Assembly (NCBI GenBank): GCA_043381765.1
Contig: JBHJMP010000875.1
Span: forward strand, 1 to 36,848
From: Collodictyon triciliatum
Lineage: Eukaryota > CRuMs
Length of the DNA: 36,848 nt
Reading direction: 5' to 3'
Positions 1 through 28,732 of the stretch are shown here, in pieces. The notes under the pieces were generated by a model. The model had not been told where the DNA came from, did no database searches, and was given only the letters and a program-made list of their open reading frames with translations. Every line of letters begins with the position of its first letter. Within the stretch, counting starts at the first letter, position 1. The position numbers and the translations under genes were made by a program.

Positions 1-59
1 ACAAATGGGGCGGTGGGCTTTTTCCTTTTCCTTTTTCCTTTTTCTTTTTCCTTTTTCCT

Positions 60-144
<85 letters not shown>

Positions 145-407
145 CTTTTTTTTCTTTTTTTTCTTTTTTTTCGACGTAAACAAGGCCGCAAAAGGGAAGG
201 CCAAGCTTTGAGCGACATAAACCACGCACACCAATACTGGAAAACAAAAGTGGAGAATAGTTTCTGGCTTTGCTTCGTGTCTGTTCTGATAGTCAAGTGC
301 TGTCCCGCATCGATGTGTCTTCTCCAGACAAAACAAACTGCGCGGTTCAAACCTGTGTCTGCTGCGATCTCTGCTCACCTGCGCGTTGTGCGTCCTTTTC
401 TGAACAG
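1..407. other. Upstream region with oligopyrimidine tract and partial duplicate of intron 1 start
   Basis: No exon is assigned here. Bases 19-172 are almost pure T with scattered C. The first bases (ACAAATGGGGCGGTGGGC) recur at about 549-566, just after the LAP exon 1 donor, so the window starts inside a second copy of the intron 1 beginning. The sequences after the two pyrimidine tracts differ, so only the leading part is shared. Bases 173-407 are more GC-rich and remain open in the frame of LAP exon 1 back to about 270; they may be 5' UTR or an upstream exon. Confidence 0.5.
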
Positions 408-4379
<3,972 letters not shown>

Positions 4380-4539
4380 AAGACTCAAATGATGAAATAA
4401 ATCGCAGCAATTAAGTATGCTAGCACATTCGGAGAAAAAAACTGAAGAAACCTTTTATTATGAGTGGCTTCTCATATGTTGAAAGTGGAGAATATTTTTC
4501 GTCGCAAGTTTGTCTTTTTTCCTATTTTCTGTCCTTCCA

Positions 4540-6390
4540 ACAAATTATGAAGGCATCAGCAAAAGCCGAGGAAACCGCCTTCGCCTCTAAGACAAAAATG
4601 AGCTGTGGACAAGACAGTGGAAACCCCGGATTGTGCGGTTGGAGTTTTTGTGTTTTGGGTGGAAAGAAAAAGAAAAATGAAATAGAAAGGAGAGAAAGTG
4701 TTCTCACACGCAGACTATTCTACCCGAGGTGAATCAGCTCCAACGCGATTTCTGGTTGTATTCGAGACTTGTAAAAGAGCGGATAAAGTTATCGGGTCGA
4801 TGAAAGTACGCACATGACAGTTTCTTATCGAATCGATTACGACGAGTCCTTTCAACCATCTATCTCAAACAAGGTTTACATCCTATTTCATTCCACTGGA
4901 TGAGTCTTTTGAGGGGAAAACGGGTCACTTTCCTTGCGTTTCTTGCTGGGCGACTCAGACGGAAAGCGATACATCGTTGTTTGTCTGGTATAAACGGAAG
5001 TGGCGCTTGACCGTCCCCTGGCATCGGAACCATGCGTAGCCGGCAGTGGACTTTGCTTAACCGGAGTATGGATAAGCGTTTGTGGTTTTAGAAACATACG
5101 CTCCTGCTTGCTCGAACTGTCTTTGGTGTGTGAAGTTACAAGCTTGGATTCGACTTGTGCTGTTTGTTCTTGCTCCTTGGTTCTCGGTGCGACGGGCTGG
5201 GGCAGGATAAACGGACTATCTTTGGTGGGCGCTGGTTCTTGTGTTGCCTTCGCTTGGAGTATCCTTTCGGATAAGTAACGAAGACTGCCTTGATGCCTCC
5301 TATGTTAACCATATTCACGTCAGTCTGAATGGATAGTTCAAGGGGGGATTCCTTTCGGGGTTTGGAGATGCGCTGCTCTTGGGTCTTGCGATGTGCGGGC
5401 TTGTCCGGTGTTGGCGGTGGAGGGCTCAAGTGTGATGATTCTGAAGAGGAACCGAGATTTCCTTCCATGTCGTCGTCGCTGTCGCTGTATGCGTGTATCT
5501 GCTGTGAGTCTTGCGGGCTCTGCTGTTTGCCTGGCCTTGGCTTCCTTGACCACGTTGCTGCTTGTCTGCTTAGCAGTTGTATTCTTTTGCGGGGCCTTTA
5601 CCTGTCGTTCGTTGTTCGCGGCTGGCGGACGCTCTTTGAGAATGCACTTTGGACACTTTTTGCCCATGACCGTAAACTTTGCAGGGAGCTGGTTCTTATG
5701 GCAAAGAAGCTTCACCATGGCCGTGTCTGTGAAGAAGCCTTTGTCCTTTTTGATGTCCTGAGGGGGTCGGTCTGAACGGCTTCAGCTCCTCACGAAGGAG
5801 TTGCGGCCACACGTCCAGCGGTAGTTGGTAGAGCATCACCGAGGTCTCTGTAGGTTTACTTCTGCTGAAGCTGATCGTAATATCGATCAAACTTACCTGC
5901 TTCGGCTCCAGAAGCTTTCGCGCGTTTTCTGCAGTGCACAAGGCAATCAGGCAAAGGCCTTCGCTGTCCGGGTAAGCGCAGTTGGATGGACTCTTCCCAA
6001 AGTTTGTTCGCTTTCAAGAAGGAGGCGGACGCATCTGTAAGTCTGCGGGCCTTGTTCTTGTTGTAAACGACTTGCTCGACCCCGTGCAAAAATACTGTCC
6101 GCTCAGACAGACTTGCAGGCGGCTTCTATGCGCGGGTCTTCCTATACTTACACTAAACTTGGGGGTTTTCCGCACCAGCGTTGGAACCAGAAGAACTGGC
6201 TGCAACTTGCGAAGCCTTCGACGGGTTGCGGCTCGTACTTTCCATCTGTCGTGTAAGACAGATTGACACTCGCATCCGCCATTCGTAACCTAATGAACAG
6301 ACTCGCAGCGCAAAAACTCTTCAAAGATGTATTCACCAGGCCTGTCTTAGATGAGTGCATCACACTTAGACATCGATATTTTACCATAAT
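4540..6390 (-). mobile_element. Decayed retroelement-like sequence, copy 1 (ORF1-like remnant plus 3' region)
   Basis: Read on the minus strand this matches 28733-30420 (plus strand) over most of its length, so it is a dispersed repeat. It is more GC-rich than the AT-rich DNA beyond it. Protein-like blocks survive in several frames: SKPTETSVMLYQLPLDVWP (about 5830-5880), VKLLCHKNQLPAKFTVMGKK followed by CPKC (about 5650-5715), and a basic tail SPSKKRKES (about 4915-4945). These frames are linked only by frameshifts and stops. The 3' part (about 4540-4680) belongs to repeat family A. I cannot assign it to a known retroelement clade. A retrocopied host gene is an alternative, because no reverse transcriptase is visible between the ORF1-like part and the 3' end. 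Confidence 0.6.
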
Positions 6391-6629
6391 ATTAGTTTTA
6401 GATACATGTCAGTATCGCTATTTTTCTCTTGCTCACAATTCTTTCAATAAAATTCACAATATGTTTGTTGAAGAATAGAACAAGGCAACCGCATCTATCT
6501 TAAGCATATTTTTTTATGATTCTTTATTGACGTATTTTCTATTCGTGTCTCAACAGTAAAAATTTCTTGAACCATTATATTTTAGTTTTTTTTTAAAATA
6601 AAAGATAATCCAACTTGAGAATCGGAGAG
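6391..6629. other. Short AT-rich spacer between retroelement copy 1 and the LRR gene 3' end
   Basis: No coding signal is seen. Minus-strand AATAAA occurs at about 6522-6530, roughly 100 bases beyond the LRR gene stop codon, and could be its polyadenylation signal. Confidence 0.35.
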
Positions 6630-9600
6630 TTACTCTGTATGATTTGTGATTATATTGGCGAACTTTTCCTTGTAAGCTTCTATTGTGCTTCTGAGCTGTG
6701 ATATCCTATTTCTGATTGGCCCAAAATTGATTTTAGAAAAGCAGCTAAATAGAGGCTTCAGTAAGGCCCATACAAAAGGAACGATGAAAATGGTGATGAA
6801 AGTGGAATTTAATCCAATAATCGCATAGGATATCCAATCATTTCCTGGGAGAAGTTTTTGAACGAGAGCTGCAAAGAAAGAGATGTACAGCAGAAACCAG
6901 CAATTAGTGGAGAAAGAATCATCTGAATGTAGCATGTATGGCTGGTACCGATTCTGCATCGATAAGGAGAGCTGTACAAAATAAAATTATTAATAAGATA
7001 AACTTCCTAAATAAACGGAACGTCAATTCATGTCCTTAAAAAAAGAAGAATAAGAGGACGCAAACCTGTATCAAAATGAAGAAAATAAAGTAGAGAATAG
7101 CTGTGTATGTGTAAGGGACTACAAAAGCTGTCAAGCTGAATAGAACGGACTGTATAACCCGAACCATAATCCACCAGTCGCGTTTCTTTTTAAAATAATG
7201 CAAATGAGTTTTTTTGAACATTTTTCATTTTTGTGATTGGTATATCATCATTACCTCCTCATAAATACCAGCGAGTCGATTCATCAGAATCTGGCATACA
7301 ACTTCAAATGGATTTACAGGCGAATCCACACGATTGTCCGACGATGTCTGATGGGATTGAGGTCTTTGTCTCTCTGAATTACTTCGCCCCGGTTCACTTT
7401 CAGCCGCTTCAGACGAATTTCCCCTAGTTGCCTGAATCTCCCCATTAGCACCGAGATTATTCAGCCTTTCCATTGGGATATCGTTATCTGACCTCTTTTG
7501 TAACAACATCACATTCATTAATAATGAAAAAAAAAGCTTCTTTTTGAAATTTAATTTTTGAAAACCATGTTCTGGAAGGACATTAATAAAGATATGTACT
7601 CACATGGATACCATTTTCTTTTGCTTTCAATTTCCTGGTTCTTATGACAATGTACCACAGAAAGCTGGGATATAAAAATACGTAAACCAGGCCAGGAATA
7701 GCGGAGAGAAGCATCTTTAGGTAATTATCTGTCAATGGGCTGCACTGAATCCAAGGATACAAATTTACGAACCATTTCTTCACCCCTTCATCATAGAGAG
7801 TGCAACCGAAAGTACCAATAACATCTCGTACAACAGAGAAATATGTAGCTTCCAAGAATGTAAATGTAATCGCAACAACCTATAATTAAACAATTTTAAA
7901 AAAAAAAATACAATGCAAGGAAATACAATTGGTTATGTTATAAAAACTATCCGATGTTCATCCTACCTTTCCGATGTTTTTTGTATCCTTCTTTGCAAGT
8001 GTTCTCTTAAATATAAGGAAAGCAACGAAAGCAATAGAAGGGATTCGAGCGAGATTAAGAATCGATATAATATGTGGTTTGTTGCCGACGATGCACTCAA
8101 TGGTAGGTAACTTTAGTGAAAACAAGTTGCTTACAAATCTCCCAGTGGATGTAATAAAGGGCATGGAGACAACATTCCCCAATACTTGTAGGATTTGAGT
8201 GTAAAACAGAAATATATCCAGGGAGGCTACGATTACATATTATTTTAGAGACAGGAATCTAGTAGAAACTGAATGGATGAATAAAAAGAAATATGAATTA
8301 ATAGTGAAATGAAATACGATTACCTGAATCATGCTCGTCCTCACCTCCCCCATCGTCTCCGTCATCATCTGTACTTTCTTCAATCCATGCCATACCAATC
8401 TGATACAGTCCACCAATTATCAAAAGTGCAATAAAAGCAATTAATTTGATGATTGAGTAATCAGAGGAGCATTTGTTGCATTCTCCACTCTCGAATAAGT
8501 ATCCATCCTCACAAGAAGAACACCCTTTCCCCTTGTATCCTTTTTCACACGGAAAATCATAAGTATTATTGCTAATGAGCATCCTTTCAGGCATGGATTC
8601 TGGAATGTAAAATTTGCACACGTCTGGGTTCATACACGGAATTATCTGGACTATATTTAGAATGTCAGGAGTAAAATAGCACTTTTCCAAAGTAACCCCA
8701 TTATTGCAATCACATTCTCTGGGGCACTTCATGCAGTGATTTCCAAATCCAAAGTAACCAGGCAAGCATTTGCACATTCCATAGTCGTGATAATTTGAGT
8801 CAATTTCCACTTCCGTCTCAACCAACCCTGTACGAGAGGCAATCGACGGACATGAGTATCTGTCTGTCGTCTTTTCCAAATTGTAAGATTCTGTGACGTT
8901 AATAAAGAAGGGAAGAAAATATGAAGAACCATGATTCATACTCGTATTTTTCAAGCCTAAATACTCGATATTGGTGAATAAATCAAAAGACTCGGGAATG
9001 CTCCCAACGATTGGATTTCCAGTAAGATCGAAGGAAGACCATTTCAGTAGATTAGTAAGCCTATCAAGCTTCGTGATATTGTTGTTTTTAAGCCTCATTA
9101 CCCTTGCATTACGAACGTAATTAAATATCCTTCCATCGAACTTTCCATATAGTTGGTTGTCATCAAGCAGAAGGGTCTCGTAAAAGTAATCATAATTTCC
9201 TGTTATTGGTACAATAAAAGCACCAACATACCCTGAAAATGAATTACTTCTCAAATCTATAGAGATGAGGTTAGGAATATTCCAAAACAAGGCTGGCATA
9301 GTTCCGGAGAACTGGTTGTGGGATATGGACAACGACTTCAATTCTTTAAGATTCTGAAAATAAGTAGGTATTGTGCCGTTCATTTTATTATACGACAATT
9401 CGATGTACTTAATTGATGGTATATTCCAGTTTTTTGATATCGAGCCACTAATTTGGTTTTCGCTGACATCGAGTATCTCTAATAATGGCAAATTTAATGA
9501 AGGAAGATAGCTCTCCAGATTATTTTTGGAAACCAAAACCTCTTTTAATTTCAAGCACTTGTGAAAGGCAGGGACTTGGCCTAATATGTCGTTATTTTTA

Positions 9601-12065
9601 GTAACATATCGCAAGCTCAATTTTTCTTTTAATTAAGTTATTAATATCTCTTCAAAAAAAATTCGCTTACCGTTGAATTCATTATCAACAAGATTTAAAA
9701 TCCTGATATTGGTAATATTGCTGAAATTTGGTATCGTTCCTGAAAAAAATTCGCAATTTAGCAGAAATTTTTGTTGGAAAAAGTAAAAGAAAAAAATACA
9801 AACCAGTCAATTTATTAGACGATAACATAATTAATTGGATATTTGGAATTCCATTGAAGTTTGGGACCATTCCTGTAAGATAGAGTTAACCATCCATTCA
9901 TTCAATTTAATGCTATTAAAGACATAAATATTACCAATCAGATGATTGATGTCAAGATAAATTCGTTCGACATTCGGAATCCAACTGAAGTTTGGAACTG
10001 TCCCTGTGATGCAAGTTTAGTAGTTCATCAATCTACAAAATAATCTTAAAACATACCAGCCAGTTGGTTATTGCCCAGAGAAATTGTTCTAATATTGGGA
10101 ATTTCGCTGAAGTTTGGAATCGTCCCTGTGATATTATGTTATTTTTTCTTTCGCTTATACATTCAATCATCTTAAAATATACCATTCAATTGATTATTGC
10201 CAATAGCTATTATTCTGATATTGGGAATCTCGCTGAAGTTTGGAATCGTCCCTGTGATATTATGTTAGTTTTTTCGCTTATTCATGAATTTATAATATAT
10301 TACCTCTCAGTTGGTTCATGAAAAGAAATATGGTTTCAACAAATGGGATACCACTAAAGTTCGGAACAGTTCCTGTGATAAGATGTTAGTATTTTATCAA
10401 ACACATATGAAAAAAAATATGTAAGTATACCAGTCAGCTGATTATTATTAAGTTCTATGGATTTAATATTCGGAATGCCACTGAAGTTTGGAATCGTTCC
10501 TAAAATAAAAAAAAAACTTAATTATTCGTCAATGATGTATGAAGCTAAGTATAAATATTACCATTAAAACGATTATATCCAAGTCTGATTGTCTTTCCAT
10601 TTATAATTCCACTGAAATTTGGAATCGTCTCTGTGATATTTTGTTAGTTTTTTCCACTTATTCATGCATTAATATTATATTACCTCTCAACAGATTCAAA
10701 AAAAGCTCAATTCTTTCAACAATCGGGATACCACTGAAGTTTGGAATCGTTCCTGTGATGCCAAGTTAGTATTTATCAATTATCTATAAAATAATTATGT
10801 AACGTGCCTGTAAGCTGATTACTGTGAAGATAAATCTCTAAAACATTTGGAATACCACCGAAGTCTGGAACCGTTCCTGTGATAAAATTTTAGTGTTTGT
10901 TATATAATCAATAATAAAAATAAAGGCAGTAAAAAAAAACCATAAACTTTGCTTCCATAAACCGCAAGAATCTGAGCATTCGGTAGTCCAGAAAAATCAG
11001 GCAGAGCTCCTGGAAAAGAAAATATCTTAATTATATCAAAACATGAATGAATGTTAAAATAAATCAAAAACCTGTGAGTCTATCACTTATTCCAATCCGT
11101 AGTGTGGCTATCTTTGAGATTCCAAGAAAATCAGGAACTGTGCCATCCAACTCATTCTCATCAATCTCAAAGCGTTCAATATTAGGCATTCCTTGAAAGT
11201 CTGGAATTGTTCCAATAATTTGATTTACACGAAGGTTCAAATGTGAGATACTCGGAAGATTGAAGTCGGGAAGATTTCCGTAAATTTTATTGAAACTCAA
11301 GTCCAAGTAATTAAGTAATTGAAATCTCTCAATAATTGCATATGAAACTCCAATGTCTCCATTGAGGTTATTTTTTGGCAAATTGATTTTAACGATGGGG
11401 CATCTGCCGTTCTGTAAAAATAAAATAAAAAGTTAAAAATGTAGATAAATGTTTAATTTTTTGAGAAATCACCTTATAGTCTTCATCCAGACAACTCTGA
11501 TGGCACGATATCCCATACCAATCACAAATCGAAATACCGCCATCCTTCCATCCATTGGCCTGAAACCAATCTTTGCCGCCAAGTGTATTGTAGAATTGAA
11601 CAAGGAGTTCGTATTGAGACTCAGTATTGACATCCGCCATATTTCGGCTTCCTTCGTTCCACACAAACAATTTTTGGATATCTCTTCGTTTTGGTAAATG
11701 ACTTTCTTGATAAAAATCGGCCTCAACAGGATTTATTCGTCTATCATAATCCCATTCAGTATCATGCCCATATTTACTGGAGCATTCTCTGCTTTCGTGG
11801 AAATTAATCGGTGTTGAAGAGTTCTCGTCATTCTCTTTGAAAAAAAGACATGTTTCATCGTAGTAGTTCAACAGAATTTGAAATGCATCTTCGACTTTCA
11901 TTGAAACCAGCTCATCCCTCGAGTACTGACAACTATTTCCATTATTTTATGAGAAGGTTTAAAAACGTAATGGTTTTAAGATATCAAAACTTACCTTTGC
12001 TGGGGATAGATGGAAGATGCTGACGTAATTACGAAAGCAAAGGTGGCAAAGGAAAAGAGTAGCAT
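6630..12065 (-). CDS. LRR ectodomain, Cys-rich, multi-pass membrane protein (20 exons)
   Basis: Exons (minus strand): 12065-11995, 11932-11473, 11411-11072, 11009-10941, 10876-10808, 10752-10684, 10630-10562, 10499-10431, 10372-10304, 10251-10183, 10125-10057, 10003-9935, 9872-9804, 9739-9671, 9625-8324, 8226-7967, 7879-7604, 7494-7255, 7185-7066, 6971-6630. About 1389 residues. Order: signal peptide (MLLFSFATFAFVITSAS); an LRR N-cap (NTLGGKDW, then CDWYGISC, as in plant-type LRRNT domains); LRRs with GTIPNFSGIPNI and NxLxG motifs; a Cys-rich segment (CKCLPGYFGFGNHCMKCP, later CEKGYKGKGCSSCEDGY); a first membrane span (IAFIALLIIGGLYQIGMAW); an acidic loop (DDDGDDGGGEDE); then several further hydrophobic segments, about 8 spans in all, ending in a short polar tail. 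No catalytic domain is seen. A cell-surface receptor or adhesion role is inferred from the architecture; the ligand is unknown. Confidence 0.88.
9671..11009 (-). repeat. Array of eleven 69-nt exons, one LRR each
   Basis: Exons 4-14 of the LRR gene are each exactly 69 nt (23 codons) with phase-1 introns on both sides, starting at 11009, 10876, 10752, 10630, 10499, 10372, 10251, 10125, 10003, 9872 and 9739. The repeat period is 121-133 bp. Encoded units follow G-T-[IV]-P-N-F-S-x-I-P-N-[IV], then four to five variable residues, Leu, and NxL.G. The introns are 52-64 bp and also resemble each other, often ending in an ACTAAC-like branch site shortly before ATCACAG. This is the pattern expected when an exon-plus-intron unit is duplicated in tandem. 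Confidence 0.93.
10753..10807 (-). other. GC-AG intron in the LRR exon array
   Basis: The exon ending at 10808 (CTTACAG) is followed on the minus strand by GCACGTTAC rather than GT. All sister exons end at the same codon position and are followed by GT, and the next exon starts after GCATCACAG at 10752. A GC donor is therefore needed to keep the 69-nt unit and phase 1. A sequencing error is the main alternative. Confidence 0.7.
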
Positions 12066-12086
12066 TGAATTTCTGATGATTTATAT

Positions 12087-12371
12087 TTAATTAGGGGTCT
12101 TTTCACAATTAGGATTTTCCGATGATATATCAATTGAGACAAACGCTGTGTTTGTCTTGAAAGGAATTCTTTTCCGATGAAGAACGTGGTTGCGTCGGAT
12201 TATGCTTTTACTTTCATATGGCCTATACACGTCTCGCCTAGTGCAATTTTGAAATGAATAAAAAAAACTTGATAAGCGCAAATTTCTTTGATGTTTTACT
12301 GACCAGGCCCAGTAGGATTCAGCAGATTTTATTCCAAGGAGACCCAATAGCCAATAATGGAGTATCCGCAT
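12087..12371 (-). CDS. Possible small secreted protein or upstream ORF, two exons
   Basis: Minus-strand exons 12371-12304 and 12237-12087 join in phase through a 66-bp intron (donor CCTG|GTCAGT, acceptor TTGCACTAG) and give about 72 residues. The N terminus (MRILHYWLLGLLGIKSAES) looks like a signal peptide; the rest is basic (RRDVYRPYES, RRNHVLHRKR) and ends in NPNCEKTPN. The stop lies only 21 bases before the start codon of the LRR gene, so this could be an upstream ORF in its leader, a separate small gene, or a remnant of an older first exon. No family is recognised. Confidence 0.35.
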   Translation of the reverse strand: MRILHYWLLGLLGIKSAESYWAWSVKHQRNLRLSSFFYSFQNCTRRDVYRPYESKSIIRRNHVLHRKRIPFKTNTAFVSIDISSENPNCEKTPN

Positions 12372-12880
12372 TGAATCTTGATGATTAATAAATCAAATGA
12401 CTTTGTTAATACGGCTAGTTCCATGAAATAGAATCTTTAAAATAAAAAATCATGACATATCTGTTTTTAACTTGGACATGAAAAATTTGCAGTTATTTAC
12501 ATTGATGATTTTACTATTTAATTTCAGTCACTCTTAGTTTCAGTAATATATATATATATTAATTTGATTTTCTTGTAATTTGATTTTAATATTAAACAAT
12601 CAATTTACATCCAAAGCCAAAAACTCAACCATCTTGGAAAAATTGAAAGGGAGAACAAAAACAATATATTTTCATTTTTATTTATACATTATGTCATTAT
12701 TGAGTTATACGACTATTCTTTTGTTATTTATTTAGAGGTGAACAAAACAACAAATTATATCTGAAATAAATATACCAATATACTATGGTAAAATCAAGCT
12801 ACATGATTCAAATTTTATAATAATGAAAATTCTTCATCTTGTACTTTATATTAAAATATTATATTAATTTCATCACAAAT

Positions 12881-13058
12881 TCTCTCCTTTCTATTTTCTT
12901 TTTCTTTTTCTTTCCACCCAAAACACAAAATCTCCAACCACCCAATCCGGGGTTTTCCACTGTCTCGTCCACAGCTCATTTCTTGTCCTAGAGGCGAAGG
13001 CGGTTTCCTCAGCTTTGTTTTCTCTCAATAAACTGTTGAAAAGAAACCAAAAAAAAAA
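12881..13058 (+). mobile_element. Repeat family A, 5'-truncated 3'-end fragment
   Basis: Matches the 3' end of the retroelement copies: TCTCTCCTTTCTATTTT, CCACCCAAAACACAAAATCT, GAGGCGAAGGCGGTTTCCTC, then CTCAATAAACTGTTGAAAAG and an A-rich tail. An internal AATAAA sits just before the tail, as in a transcript 3' end. The flanks share only TCACAA, so a target-site duplication is not secure. Confidence 0.65.
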
Positions 13059-13280
13059 CACTCACAAGCAACTTTAAAATAAAGACACCAGTGTTGGCTA
13101 AAGTTTAAAAGTAACGGATTTCAGAATGAATTTTTTCACATAATACAAAAACCATGTTTAAAAATGAATGAATGTTATGATAAAATTAATTTCTATTGAA
13201 CCGTTTCTTTTTTGCAGATTTTCTAACGACATGTAATCTAAGAAATGTCATTACTGTCACCTTTTGCCGATTTTTTGTGA

Positions 13281-13310
13281 CATTTTTTGACATTTTTTGA
13301 CATTTTTTGA
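13281..13310. repeat. 10-bp tandem repeat (CATTTTTTGA)x3
   Basis: Three perfect copies, with degenerate half-copies on each side, in the spacer between the divergent receptor genes. Confidence 0.85.
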
Positions 13311-13789
13311 CGTGTGAGATGTAAATAATGTAACGGACAATCTTTTTTTTATTTACACACATATAAAGACGAGGCATATTTTGAAAGATGGGTTTATAAA
13401 ATTAACAAAGCAGAAACAATGCAAAGGAAACAATCCTTCAGTATTTTGAAACCAAAAAAACTTTTTTTAAGATAAAGGAAACAAGAAGATCCTGGCAAAA
13501 TAATAAACCGATAGGAAGATATAAAGACAGTAATTGATATCATGAAAGGAATCGATTCAACTTCTTTCATATTGAATAAAACGATTTTTTGATTTCTTCC
13601 CTCTTTTTACACAAAGGAACAAATAACTCGAATTATAACAACACGATAAACACATTTTCCTAACCTTGTTGTGTTTTGATCAGTGATCCACACTTTAATT
13701 GATTTAATACAAAAGAGAAAAAAAAACTTAATATCGTCATATTTTTATCCTTGTTTTTTAAACACGTAGCATCCAATATTTTGTACCAG

Positions 13790-13935
13790 AGAAAAGGACA
13801 TCTTTGTATATTTTTACCTTCCTTTCTTCTCCTAAATAAAAATCCAACCACGCAATCCAGAAGTTTCTGTCTCTTTCATAGTTCATTTATACCATAGAAA
13901 CGAAGGCATTTTTTCTGATCATTTCCTTTGAAAAA
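13790..13935 (+). mobile_element. Diverged fragment of repeat family A
   Basis: Shares the order CCAACCACGCAATCCAGAAG, TTCATAGTTCATTTATACC and GAAACGAAGGCATTTTTTCT with the family A 3' region at 12881-13058, with many substitutions. Probably an older copy. Confidence 0.4.
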
Positions 13936-14013
13936 CACTAGGATAAATTAGTAGCATAAAATAATAGAATAAAATCGAAAAAATACTTATAATTTTTCTC
14001 TTCAAGAACGGAA

Positions 14014-28123
<14,110 letters not shown>

Positions 28124-28470
28124 TCTTCACCATGAAGTTCAAGTGAATCTTTATGGAAAAATAAAATAAAAATACTAACCCAAAACAAAGATATGTTTCT
28201 TCTGGATCTATGTTTTATTTTATATCTATCAGTTGAAAAAAGTATTCAAATGGTATATATTTGGTGCTCTCTTGTTCAACAAAAAAAAACACAATTTATT
28301 AATAAAACGCTCTCTGGGATTAACTATGGTGCCGCTCGACTCAGCACGCACAAAATCCTATATTACACACAAAACCAAATGACCCTAACTCTATAATGAA
28401 TGGGCATCTAAATTCTTTTGATATAAACCTTCACTACCAACAATATCACGCCCATGACTGATTTTCAATC
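28124..28470. other. 3' flank of the kinase-cyclase gene
   Basis: AATAAA-like motifs at about 28158-28170 could serve for polyadenylation. No coding signal is seen before the SINE-like insertion. Confidence 0.45.
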
Positions 28471-28689
28471 AAGATTTCCCCGCTTGCTACCCACGCAACC
28501 AATCAACCAGTTGGGACGCCCACCTGACCAGCTCGCTATCACTGATTTCTTTCCAGTGCTACCCTCTCCACGGTAGTGTCTTCCCCTACTCGCGTTTGCT
28601 CTCTCCCATGCGCTCCATCCCGTCCCTTTGTATGGCATAACCTCGCTACAATTTGAATCGAATAAAGGAAAAAAAGATTTCCCCGCTTG
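28471..28689 (+). mobile_element. SINE-like insertion (family C), 187 bp, perfect 16-bp TSD
   Basis: AAGATTTCCCCGCTTG is present exactly at 28471-28486 and 28674-28689. The 187 bp between is GC-rich at its 5' end and finishes with TTTGAATCGAATAAAGGAA plus A-rich sequence, the tail shared with the tiny insertions at 15068, 21301 and 35380. A half A-box-like AGTTGGGA is present near the 5' end, but I find no convincing B box, so a tRNA origin is not shown. Confidence 0.8.
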
Positions 28690-28732
28690 ATGAAAAAAAC
28701 AAGAGCTGAGACGGGGATATCAGCAAAAGCCG

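Larger units (their letters stand above)
12372..14013. other. Divergent intergenic region between the two receptor genes
   Basis: This AT-rich spacer must hold the promoters of the LRR gene (-) and the kinase-cyclase gene (+). It contains a retroelement 3' fragment at about 12881-13058, a more diverged one at about 13790-13935, a 10-bp tandem repeat at 13281-13310, and a short TA run near 12549. I see no convincing exon. Confidence 0.6.

Noticed and set aside
340-360. B-box-like GGTTCAAACC suggesting a tRNA gene
   Set aside because: No A box, anticodon arm or acceptor stem can be built around it.
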